Shown: positions 51,754 to 61,319 of the stretch, piece by piece
Position numbering within the stretch: position 1 is the first letter of the stretch
How the letters are laid out: every line of letters starts with the position of its first letter
Assembly (NCBI GenBank): GCA_019914945.1
Contig: CM034100.1
Location: 17,371,096 to 17,435,095 of the forward strand
From: Typha latifolia
Taxonomy: Eukaryota > Streptophyta > Magnoliopsida > Poales > Typhaceae
Direction: 5' to 3'
Length of the DNA: 64,000 nucleotides
Translations under genes and position numbers: made by a program
Notes under the pieces: generated by a model
What the model was told of the DNA's origin: nothing
What the model saw: only the letters and a program-made list of their open reading frames with translations
Database searches by the model: none

Positions 51754-52389
51754 TCAGTAATTCGCAGCGTGTTTTATAGTGGAATCCTCCACCTCCTCCT
51801 CAATCTGCTGATTGGCTTGTTCGAATTGTTGGTTTTGATCATCAACTAAAGCATTGCCATTCTCCTCTGACTTCTTCCTCCTCGCGATCTCTTGATCACT
51901 CAGCTTCACCCTGCACAGCACCCACTCGCTCGCCCTCGACGTTATCTCGTACTCGTGCATCACCCAGCCGGACGTCTTCCGCCGCCGCCGCCTCGTCTCC
52001 CCCTCGTTCTTCCGCTGGTAACTGAAGTTATTCTTCCGCCACGTGATTCTATTGTTAACCACCGCCCGGTCCTCGATCCGGCTCTGGATCTCGTAAGACC
52101 CTTCTCCGGCCTTGCGTTTCCTTCGCCCCCAGCCGCCGTCAGCGGCGGTGTGGTTCGCCTTGGTTTGCGTCAGGAAGTAGCCCTCTTCCTCGCGGTGGTT
52201 TTCTCTGAGAAGATTCCATGGCTCCGTGCGGTAGACGTCGTCGACGATGACGATGTCGCAAGGAAGGCATTCGATGCGGATCCAGTTGAAGAGGTAGTCG
52301 ACGACCAAGACCTCGTCGGTCGGATCGAAGACGAAGCCTGGCTCCAGCGATGCTTCTATTGTGGGTGGCGACTTCTTTGTTATTTCCAT
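51754..52389 (-). CDS. NAC-like protein, single exon, degenerate domain
   Basis: A 211-aa intronless frame related to the NAC at 43.3 kb: both have (S/T)(V/I)EASL before the domain, here LEPGFVFDPTDEVLVVDYL and YRTEPWNLL. The central part is reduced and the WKATG core is gone; RITWRKNNFSYQRKN and RRRRRKTSGWVMHEYEI follow, the latter a strong basic patch plus the conserved subdomain D/E end. A Gln/Glu-rich tail (DDQNQQFEQANQQIEEEVED) ends the protein. The missing intron, compared with the two-exon neighbour, and the loss of key DNA-contact residues suggest either a specialised small NAC acting by dimerisation or a decaying copy. There is no frameshift within the frame. A TATA-like (TA)n lies about 50 bp upstream (about 52436–52446). 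Confidence 0.72.
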   Translation of the reverse strand: MEITKKSPPTIEASLEPGFVFDPTDEVLVVDYLFNWIRIECLPCDIVIVDDVYRTEPWNLLRENHREEEGYFLTQTKANHTAADGGWGRRKRKAGEGSYEIQSRIEDRAVVNNRITWRKNNFSYQRKNEGETRRRRRKTSGWVMHEYEITSRASEWVLCRVKLSDQEIARRKKSEENGNALVDDQNQQFEQANQQIEEEVEDSTIKHAANY

Positions 52390-52459
52390 GATCGATCGAA
52401 TAGAAGGAGGAGGAGTAGAAGCTGCTTGTGTTATTGTATATATATCTAGAGGAACAAGT

Positions 52460-54585
52460 GAAGAAGAACTAGTAATTCCTAATCGGAAGCTAATTCGGAT
52501 TAATTTAAGTACGTGACATGCATGTTCTCTTCCTTAGTCGGAGCCGGACTAAATTTGGTCCCTAATCCGAAGTTAATTCGAATTTAATGATGACTGAGCT
52601 AAGATAGAGTCATTAATGACATCTCTTTCTTGTCTATATATCTAGTGTTGAAAAAGCAGCACTATCAGAAAGCCTGAGAGTGAATCATTCTCACCATTTG
52701 TGATCTTGTCAAGCATGCAAGCTTATTGAAGCTTTATTTCATTGCTAGTTAGGTCCTTTAAGCTTATAAATTTATTATAGTATGCAACTAATCGAGTCCT
52801 AATTAGGATATATGCATATAAATATTCATATGAGCAGGGCTCCAAAATGTTTCAACTATATATTCTGGATAATTTGCTGAATATATCAACACTGAAAGGA
52901 TTTGGGGCCTCACTTTGTAGCATTGCTTCCTCCAACCAGTCCAATAGTCAGACTTTAGTGTTTACCTACCGAATAATGAAACCGGTTTAGGCTATTATGT
53001 TAGTTGGTTGTAAATTAATATAAACATATAACTATTACACTTGATATTTTAGTAAATAACTAAAATATTATTTATAATTGATGAATGAAAAAAAAAGGAG
53101 AAAAAAACTGATAGTTGATTGAAGTCGTGTCTTTTCAATGCAAAATAGTAATGGGTAAATATAAAAATATTGGATTGAAAATGGGAGAAGAGATAAGTAG
53201 GTATCAAAGACTAGTATGGAGGTAATCTATTATAAAAAGACTTATACTGGGATAAACTTATTCCACACAAGTGAAGGAAGAAATGTTGGACACCATCCCT
53301 TATTAAACAAATTTCAGCAACTGACAGAGTTCTGCAATTGATCTGCTGAATTAGTTTGAACAAATGCCAAAATTCAGTAACATGCCATTCACTCTCACTG
53401 CCCATTGGGCTTTTCTCCTTTGTCCATACACTGTCATGTGAGTGCTGATCTCTTCCTGCCTTCCTACCAACTCTCAATTTGTTCTCCTTCTTGGCTCTTC
53501 TTCTGTACTACATATGTCTTCTTCAGCCATCTTCTGTAAATTATTGACCCTTCAATAAACTATACTAGATAAAAATGAGAGAATCTTCTATGGCTTAGTT
53601 GCTTGTGAGTAGTCTTAGCCACTCTTCTTTAGGTTTGGTTGAGGAGGTTTCAGAGGTTAGACACTACATGTGCAGAAGAAGCCACAGAGTCATGATCCCA
53701 TCAAGATGATTTCAAACTCCAGTTATGTCCTTTTCCTATCATTGCAACTCCACCCATTTCATATGCTCACATGGGGGGGTGGGGGGAGTTTGGTAGAATT
53801 GGGGATTCCTCTCTGACTCTGAGCAGAGCTTTCCCTCATCCACACCTTGGTAATTGTGACCTAATAATGCTTAGGGTTCCACATGCTTACAAGATCTGGA
53901 GATATAAGCAAATGCACACTTGCAAGTGAATCAATCCTAAGCAAAAGAGGCTACAAAGGATCAAATCTATAAGAGCATAAGTGCTAAAAACTCCTGCACA
54001 TCCTGCTTTTATACAGAATCTTTTCGTTTGCTTTATTTAATTTTGAACTCATGATCTCTTGCTCGTCCGACAGGACAACCTGACGATAAGTACTAGCGTT
54101 CCCTTCTCGATATTATCGTTATATACCAAAAAAGAAGTAGAATTTTAGTACTCATTGCCTCATTGGTGATCCCTTTTCTTGGGCATTTTTAAACATAGAC
54201 AGTTCACCGGCGTGACAATTTCATTCACAATCTTTGAACAAAATAATGTTCAATACTGTTGAGCCAGAGAGACGGCACCTTATTATATGCACACTTTCTC
54301 TAGTGGATACCTAGTTTAAGGCAATTGGAATCCTGCCTATCATCAAAAGGATGGTGCATTTGTTCTTTAAAGGCTCTTTCCAAGAAACTTTAGCACTTTT
54401 AGTCAATGAGACTATAAGAGTAGAAAAAGCTGCACATCATTCAACATCTTTGTGGCAATTGGCTATATAACTTCACCTCAAAGAGACAACCATATCTATA
54501 AAGAGATGAGTAACCCCCCAAAAAAAAAAATTAAAACACAAATTAAATAATAACAAAGGTAAGAACCGAGCCCACTTGCACCCCA
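52460..54585. other. Intergenic, no gene recognised
   Basis: AT-rich spacer with a G-rich patch at about 53772–53788 (GGGGGGGTGGGGGG). A minus-strand open frame at 53211–53477 (88 codons) has no family signature. The 3' end of the AGP transcript lies at the right edge. Confidence 0.45.
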
Positions 54586-54996
54586 TCACTTCCCCACAAG
54601 CTCTAACCACCACATGAGCACTAAGCAAGAGATCAATGCCACACTCACCCTACCCGGATTCCCCAAAATGCTGGCCGACGAAGTTGCGGCGCCGATCGGT
54701 GCGATCGCCGAATTGGGCTCCAGCGCATCAGGATTTGGCGGGCTAGGGCTCGATGGAATTGTCGGCATCGAGGAAGATGGCGCCAGGCCGGAATTGGACC
54801 CCGGGGTTGGGAACAATGGCATGATATCCGGGGCCAACGCCGGCGAAAGATCAGAGAATTCAGGGTTGGTGGGAAGGACAGCCGGCGCGGCTGAGATGGC
54901 GGAGGCCTTCAATGAGTGAGATGGAAGAGGAATGGTTAGAAGGAGCAATGTGGCTAAGGCTGAGAAAGAAGAGCACATAGAAGAGGAGATGGCCAT
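54586..54996 (-). CDS. Classical arabinogalactan protein, GPI-anchored
   Basis: A 136-aa intronless protein starting at the ATG at 54996 (MAISSSMCSSFSALATLLLL), which gives a clean secretion signal of about 28 residues. An in-frame ATG 57 bp further out (55053) would place charged/Ser-rich leader residues before the signal and is less likely. The mature part is Pro/Ala/Ser-rich with AP, SP and TP dipeptides that guide O-arabinogalactan addition, and includes PTIPSSPSPPNPDALEP and SAIAP, as in the AGP25/26/27 group. The C terminus is a hydrophobic GPI-anchor signal (VSVALISCLVLMWWLEL). It is a cell-surface wall glycoprotein; the exact role is unknown. Upstream lie a G-rich tract and a large tandem array. 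Confidence 0.88.
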   Translation of the reverse strand: MAISSSMCSSFSALATLLLLTIPLPSHSLKASAISAAPAVLPTNPEFSDLSPALAPDIMPLFPTPGSNSGLAPSSSMPTIPSSPSPPNPDALEPNSAIAPIGAATSSASILGNPGRVSVALISCLVLMWWLELVGK

Positions 54997-55246
54997 TTTG
55001 AGTGACAATTGAAGCAGCACAAAGGGAGAGAGAGAGAGAGACAGAGAGTTCAATATAGAAGTGGGGTTTTTTTTTTGTGTGTGCGGAAGGTTTAAAAGGG
55101 GAGGGGAAGGATGTACTGGTCCACGTGGTCTTTAGTGGTTGGAGGATAGCAGGGAGGGCACAGGGTGGCATTGGGCTGCTAGGGGACAAAACACGAGAGG
55201 CATCCAATAACATGGCCTTGTGGGGCCTTCACAGTTTTGAAAATTG

Positions 55247-55278
55247 AGGGAGGGGGAGGGGGGAGGGGGAGGGGGGGT
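55247..55278. promoter_or_regulatory. G-rich tract, possible G-quadruplex
   Basis: A run of at least five closely spaced G tracts (GGGAGGGGGAGGGGGG style) lies about 250 bp upstream of the AGP start codon. It has the sequence needed for a G-quadruplex. A promoter role is inference. Confidence 0.5.
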
Positions 55279-55280
55279 CC

Positions 55281-55813
55281 AAAAGGTATCTTGAGACGGG
55301 CTAATGATATAGATGATGATTGTTTCTGATAAGAGTAGAATTACTCATCTATTTTAATTACATTCATCAAAAAGTGAACTTTTTGCTCTGTTCTTGTAAA
55401 ATTAACTTGTCCAAAAGGGTATCTTGAGGTGGGCTGATGATATAGATGATGATTGTTTCTGATAAAGAGTAGAATTACTAATCTATTTTAACTACATTCA
55501 TCAAAAAGTGAACCTTTTGCTCTGTTCTTGTAAAATTAACTTGACCAAAAGGGTATCTTGAGGTGGGCTGATGATATAGATTATGATTGTTTCTGATAAA
55601 GAGTAGAATTACTAATCTATTTTAACTACATTCATCAAAAAGTGAACCTTTTGCTCTGTTCTTGTAAAATTAACTTGACCAAAAGGTATCTTGAGGTGGG
55701 CTGATGATATAGATGATGATTGTTTCTGATAAAGAGTAGAATTACTCATCTACTTTAACTACATTCATCAAAAAGTGAACTTTTTGCTCTCTTCTTGTGA
55801 AATTAACTTGTCA
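55281..55813. repeat. Four-copy ~133-bp tandem repeat
   Basis: Units begin 'aaaagg(g)tatcttgag' at 55281, 55414, 55547 and 55681 and end 'aaaattaacttg(t/a)cc'. Copies differ by only a few bases. The middle two are the most alike. Each unit contains 'gctgatgatatagat' and 'ttcatcaaaaagtgaac'. No open frame spans the array. Confidence 0.95.
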
Positions 55814-55814
55814 T

Positions 55815-56520
55815 ATTAGAGTGGTTTATTCTCACACTTATAAATAGAACATTAGCTACAAGTCAAGAGAAGTACCTCTTTGATGTTGATGCATTTTGTC
55901 AATCAATCGAGTGCTTTGACACTGTTGGGCTGTATCAGATCAATCATCAAAATGTACGCAGCAGTAAGGATGCTCTCAAAATGCAATTAGTAAAAGCCTT
56001 GTTGTTCCCTGCCACATCTGATGAAGAACTCAAAATGAGGAATATGCCCTTATGAAGCATTCAGTAACAAAAGATAATAGGATCTATGTACCTTGGAGAG
56101 TTCGGTCTATTGGATGATCCCATTTGCCAGCTGCCAAAGAGAGTTGAGAATTACAAAGATCACATGGCTTCTTTGGTTCCACTACAATGTAGATTTCATA
56201 ATCATCACATAGAAGGTTTAACCTGTTGCTTATCAAGTTCATGATTGAGTTCAAAATATGATACACTTCCAAGGAAAAACTGATCAGTAAATTTACATTG
56301 CTAGTACGGATAAAAAATCTTGGCAAGATTGCAAAATAAATATATCCATTCTGGTAACATGAATGTTTTGCCCCCGAAAAAAAAGGACTTCCAGTTTCAC
56401 ATTTCACATTAATTTGCCAACATAACAAGGGTGAGGTAATATTTCCATTCCAACAAATGAGAGCTATATAAAGGTGAAGTAAAAAATGTAGGTTAGATGC
56501 TGGTTGTCTTACTCTACCAT
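55815..56520. other. Spacer and NET gene 3' region
   Basis: This lies between the tandem array and the stop codon of the NETWORKED-like gene. The right half is probably its 3' UTR. Nothing else is supported. Confidence 0.45.
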
Positions 56521-56522
56521 CC

Positions 56523-58817
56523 CTAAAGAGCCACAACTGTTGTTTGAGACTTGGAATGCCCACGAAAAACTTTTCCAGAGAATAACTCCTTGGTCTTCTT
56601 CTTCAATTCATAAATATTGCCCCATTTTCTCGAATTCTTGATGCATTTCCTCATATCAGCATTCTCCTCCTTTAAGATGCCGATGGATGAAGCGAGCTGT
56701 CGGATGACCTCCCTCTTCTCCTCATCTTTTCCAGCTAATTCAGCCTTAAGAGTCACGTTCTGCTCTTCAAGTATCTGTAGTTCTATCTTCATCAGCTTCA
56801 CAAGATCATTGTCGTTCTCTTTATCTGGCTCATCTCTCGGCTTGGTCTCAGCTTCCGATTCTTCTTGTTCAGGATCATCAACCTCGGACTCCTCAGAGTC
56901 GTAACAGTCTGAGGAAAACAAAGATGATCCATCCGATGTATTGTTGCTTACCTTCTGTGACCAGGCTCTGTCTAACAAAGAGGGGCCAGATAATGTGTGA
57001 CGAATTCCACCTCCTGATTTCAGATGGTCGTATTGCTCTGCTAACGAGCGGTGATCTCGGTAGAAATCCCCAATCAAGTTGATGAGTAGAGGTCTCTTCT
57101 TGTAATACATCTCAGCACGTTGAGCAAATGAATCTGCGTCTTCCTCAATCAGTTTCAGCATTTGCTTGGTCTTCTCTTCTAGTTCTGCAGAGAAATTTTT
57201 TAACACTAAATGATGTGCCAATAACAATAAAATCTATGAATACAAAAAAACTTTCAACTAGAAACAGTTCCACATTGTTTAGACTTGATTTTTGTCATTC
57301 AAATGGATCGTTAGAGAATCCAGCCATTTGTAACATATCAGACCATTTCCATGGCATTCTTACTAGTAGTAAGAGGTACATGTCTAACAGCTAAGAACAA
57401 ACTACCTAACCAAAAAATTGATTGAATACAATGATAAACAGGTGCAGTAACACCATTGCTGGCTATTTTTGGCATTAAGGCTGAGATTGGTAAGACTTAG
57501 TAAAGGAACAAATAAAATGGTTTTAGTGTGTTACAAATTCATGGATGATGATAATACAAATATTTACCTTAGATGAATTCTGGAGAAAATGGCCCTTGTT
57601 GAGAGACAACAAGATCTGACAGTAGAAAATCAAGCAAAGGCTTGTTTTGTTCCAAGTGCCAAAAAAAAAGGTACTGAAACTTTAAAACCTTGAAAAATAT
57701 TATAACAATAAAAACATGAAATGGGGCAGGTCACCAATTTGCCTGGTCTTCATCATCCTAGCTAATCAACTTTGTTATCATTTACTTGCTAAAATCTTGA
57801 ACCTAAATCCAACTAAGCATCAACCATAATTCTTCTGATGTTACATGTCAAATAATTATTGCATAAGGTGATTCAATTGTTATGGATTGTATCCAACATA
57901 TAACATATCTTCTGTAATCAGACCATTTTCATATGAAATCACAAGCATATCGTGCAGGAATCTAGATATACTAAATTAGGTGTTTCAGACACATAAAAAC
58001 ATATATGTATTATGTGCATGTTGAAATCGTCAAAGATGCAAGTATGTTTCACACTGTTCCAATTGTCCATGTCACAAAATAACTAAGCAGAAAATTAAAA
58101 AACCAAAGTTAGTGGAAAACTACCCTATACTTCTGTAGCATTAGATGTACTTTCAATTTCACCGTCATTATTGCCTATGTTTGCCAACTACAGATTGTTC
58201 CAATTGTACAAATTTTCTTCATATAAGAGAAAATAATAGAGAGCATACAGAGTTAGATAACTTTCAAATTGAAGTAAAGCGTCAGAGCATCATAAGGTGA
58301 ATCCAAAAACTATCTAAAATTGATGTGAAAAGTTTGAATTGTGTGCCATAATATAGTCATGAACAAAGAAAACAAACAAACCTGAAAGAGTTGACACCAA
58401 CCACGGAGACCGCCTAGAGTTGTTATGGCTCTCAAACCACCATGACTGTGGTAAATCCTTTTGCACCTTCATTGCTGCCCACTTACCTGCGACAATCTAG
58501 AGCACTTGCACAAATTAAAAAGGTAGCAATTTGGCAATCACCCCATCCCATTAAACTAGTGCCAAAGAGGACCAGAACACTGATTCAATATTTCTGTTCC
58601 CTAATCATAGCTTCTTTTCCCCCCATGACAAATTAAACCAGGATAAGATGTAAAATAACAAGTCTTTCTTTTCCTACATATCGAAAACCCAAGACTTCTC
58701 GAATCAATACGATAAACAAGAGCCTCAGGAAAGCATCTTGCAACTGCTTTCCCAATCTTACGGTTTCTACTGCGATCAGAAGAATGCAAAGTGGGAAGTA
58801 CCGACCATCGTCTTCAT
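56523..58817 (-). CDS. NETWORKED (NET3-like) actin-binding protein
   Basis: Three coding exons (58802–58817, 58382–58474, 56523–57184) join in phase to 256 aa. The NAB actin-binding domain is intact: SWWFESHNNSRRSPWL, LEEKTKQMLKLIEEDADSFA and QRAEMYYKKRPLLINLIGDF, then SLAEQYDHL. An acidic linker (SEESEVDDPEQEESEAE) and a coiled coil (LVKLMKIELQILEEQN onward to about residue 230) follow, with a short basic end (KVFRGHSKSQTTVVAL). NET3-type proteins link actin to the ER or other membranes. The first coding exon has only five codons and a base (MKTMV…). A start at the ATG in exon 2 (58472) or at 58808 is also possible. A noncoding exon ending CCAAG|GTTTTC lies near 59027, so the leader is spliced. 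Confidence 0.87.
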
Positions 58818-59249
58818 CAAGAACTAGCTACCCAAAGGAGGAACACCAATATCCATGAAACCTCTGCTTTCTAATGGTTAGAAGCTAGAACAAGAACAAG
58901 AACCTATCTCCAATCTCATTAACAAAACGAGTATATTAAAAAAAGAAAAGAAGGAACCTCTTTTAACCCATCACTCTAATTCAAATCATAAACAAGAGAT
59001 AAAAAGAGATGGAGAAAACCTTGGCCGCTTCTTGGAGGCGCCGCTTCTCGGAGGGAGTGCAGTGCAGAGGAGTATCCCTTGCAAGAATAGGAAGCGGCAT
59101 TTAATTCTTCTGCGTCGATTTTTAATTGGGTGGGCCTTCCCTCTGGAATCCAATGATAAGACGCCACGTAGCAAGATTAGGGATACAAACCGCTCTCTGT
59201 GGGCCATGGGCCACGGCCCGAATCGTAATCGCATCTAATTTCCCTCCTC

Positions 59250-59930
59250 TTATAAGCTCTCGTTTAAAAGGAACAACCCGTTCGAGCCTCTACCCATATC
59301 CCTTGCCCTCATCTCACAGCTTATTTACATCTTCTACCACTGTTTCTTTCAGAGTGGAAACTGTATCAAAATTTAACCTTTTTGTGTTTATCTTCTATTA
59401 GATCTGGGATCTTGCAATTAAAATGATGTTTCATAAACTAAATTCGAAAGCAGCACTCTACATATTGGCATTATATACAAGGTTTAAAATGTAGTAATCT
59501 TTCTTAATATCTTCTTGAATCTAGTGGTAATTTCAGATAAAGAAAAGGGCATTTTGGGAGCACCAATAGTGGATTTTGTTGGTCCAACTCTATAACGGTC
59601 GGGAGGTCAGAAGTGGGACCCATTGCTTGCCTGGGATTCTATTGGACGAGTCTTAGTCCGCAGCATCTCGGGTTGCCACTCACCTCTTCCTTTTATTTCA
59701 CGACGAGTATAACGGCTACTTCCAACCTGTTAACAGCTCCATCCTCCATAATTGACTCTCCCCATTTGCCATTTTTCACATCGCACCTCCACTTTTTTAT
59801 TTATTCATTAAATCAAGTACAAAAAGCAACCCAAAATAATAATAATAATAATAACAATACAGATAGATAGATTAGAAACAATTTACAAATTACAAGCCAT
59901 TTTTATTAAAACCCCAAGATGATAGAAGCC
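59250..59930. other. Spacer, no gene recognised
   Basis: This lies between the leader of the NET gene and the stop codon of the TAXI-like gene. It contains an (AAT)n run at about 59837–59855. The two genes both read leftward. Confidence 0.45.
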
Positions 59931-59936
59931 GTTTTA

Positions 59937-61214
59937 TCAAAACCCACCCGCATAAGTGAAGTTAAAGTTAGAGCACGTAGTCATAATCCCGAATAGGAGA
60001 CCCGTATAACCCATCCTTTTCCTCTCCAGGTCGAATAACACCAAGATATTCTCCATCTGAAACCCACCGATCTGGATAGCCTTATCCGCCTTCGGCCCAG
60101 CATCCACAAACCCGAAGCAAGCCGTGACCGGATCAACCTGCACGATAGAATTGCCTCCAAATATCGTCCAATTCTTTCCACCATTTAATACCAAATCGAT
60201 CTGGGGTACAGCGTACCCCATCCTCGTCGACCCCATCGTAGTGCTATTGTAGCATAGCTCAAAAGGCTTCACGGGAGCAACTCGTTGGATATAACTAGAA
60301 GCCTCGTCGTAAGCCTTCAGGAATGGCTTGTAGATGTCGCTCCTAAGGGCGGTGTAAGGAATCGCGGTGGTGAGCGTAACGCCGCCGCCATTGGCTTTCT
60401 TGTGGAGCTCGAGCGCGTGAGCCGGGAGGGGCACCGCCTCGGTGTTGACGGCGACGAGCTTGGCGTCGATGTAGTACGCGGGGTTTACCGGATTCTTGAG
60501 CAAGTTGGTGTAGGTTAAGTAGTCGCTTATATTACGATCTGACGTCATGTGGATGAGATCGAAGGGCTTACTCCCGAAGAACGCCACGCCGGCGCCGCCG
60601 CTCGGGAGGCAGAGGGCGAACTGCTTCTCGAGGTTGAAGGAGGAGAGCTGACAAGGCAAGGAGAGCTTGGACGACCGCCCGAGACCGGCTACGCCGGTTG
60701 CACCGCTAGGTAGCGATGACAAGAGACTCCGAGGCGCGCAGGAGGAGACGAGGTCTGAGAAACCGACTTGGTACAGCGGGTTCTTGCCGTCGGTCGCGTT
60801 GGTAGTGACCGACGGCATGAAGGTCAGGTCACCGGACGAGCAGTTCCCGGTAACCGGGTTGACAGGGTAAGCAGTGCAGATGCATTTGTTATTGCGAAGA
60901 CTGGAAGTAGTATTACAACCGCATTCGGGAGGTTGGAATTTGGCGGCGGCGGCGCATGTCGAAGAGTTGCGAGGGATGGTCTTGTGATTTGAGGTGCAAA
61001 GAGACCATATGAGAGGGCCATTGAGGTCTAACACTAGTGGGGAGTTGTCATTGACTGGGATAGTATAGAGAGAGGTTTCGGTGTCTTTGGTGATGGGGGA
61101 GACAACTGCCTTGAAAGGAGGAGGAGAGGATGAGACTGGAAAGAGAAGTAGAAGGGAAAACGAAGAGATGGTAACTAAGAGGAGGAGAGGAGAAGAGATT
61201 TTGGTTTGTGCCAT
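59937..61214 (-). CDS. TAXI/basic 7S globulin-like aspartic-protease fold
   Basis: An intronless 425-aa secreted protein starting at the ATG at 61214, with signal peptide (about 1–30, ISSPLLLLVTISSFSLLLLF). It has the pepsin-like two-lobe fold of wheat xylanase inhibitors and basic 7S globulins: PLVLDLNGPLIWSLC around D63 in the first active-site position (VLDL-N-G instead of the protease DTG), many Cys (PPECGCNTTSS, NNKCICTAYP), GVAGLGRSSKLSLPCQL, then PYTALRSDIYKPFLKAYDEA and NWTIFGGNSIVQVD in the second lobe. The altered catalytic motifs mean it is probably not a protease; inhibition of microbial xylanases or peptide binding is known for relatives. Several N-glycosylation sites (NSS, NTT, NAT, NIS, NWT) fit an apoplastic protein. 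A (TA)n tract lies about 40–65 bp upstream. Confidence 0.92.
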   Translation of the reverse strand: MAQTKISSPLLLLVTISSFSLLLLFPVSSSPPPFKAVVSPITKDTETSLYTIPVNDNSPLVLDLNGPLIWSLCTSNHKTIPRNSSTCAAAAKFQPPECGCNTTSSLRNNKCICTAYPVNPVTGNCSSGDLTFMPSVTTNATDGKNPLYQVGFSDLVSSCAPRSLLSSLPSGATGVAGLGRSSKLSLPCQLSSFNLEKQFALCLPSGGAGVAFFGSKPFDLIHMTSDRNISDYLTYTNLLKNPVNPAYYIDAKLVAVNTEAVPLPAHALELHKKANGGGVTLTTAIPYTALRSDIYKPFLKAYDEASSYIQRVAPVKPFELCYNSTTMGSTRMGYAVPQIDLVLNGGKNWTIFGGNSIVQVDPVTACFGFVDAGPKADKAIQIGGFQMENILVLFDLERKRMGYTGLLFGIMTTCSNFNFTYAGGF

Positions 61215-61254
61215 CTTTGAACACGATGAAGGTAAGCAGATTGATGCAAGAGCA

Positions 61255-61280
61255 ATATATATATATATATATATATATAT
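61255..61280. repeat. (TA)n tract at TATA position
   Basis: An AT dinucleotide run of about 26 bp lies 41–66 bp upstream of the TAXI-like ATG. It may act as the TATA box. Confidence 0.75.
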
Positions 61281-61319
61281 AGTAGACTGTACGCAAGAAG
61301 AAGATGGCAATTGACTTTA

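Noticed and set aside
51892..52449. 185-aa plus-strand frame
   Set aside because: Antisense shadow of the single-exon NAC-like gene.
56084..56563. 159-aa minus frame
   Set aside because: It overlaps the end of the NET gene in another frame and continues into its 3' UTR; no family features.
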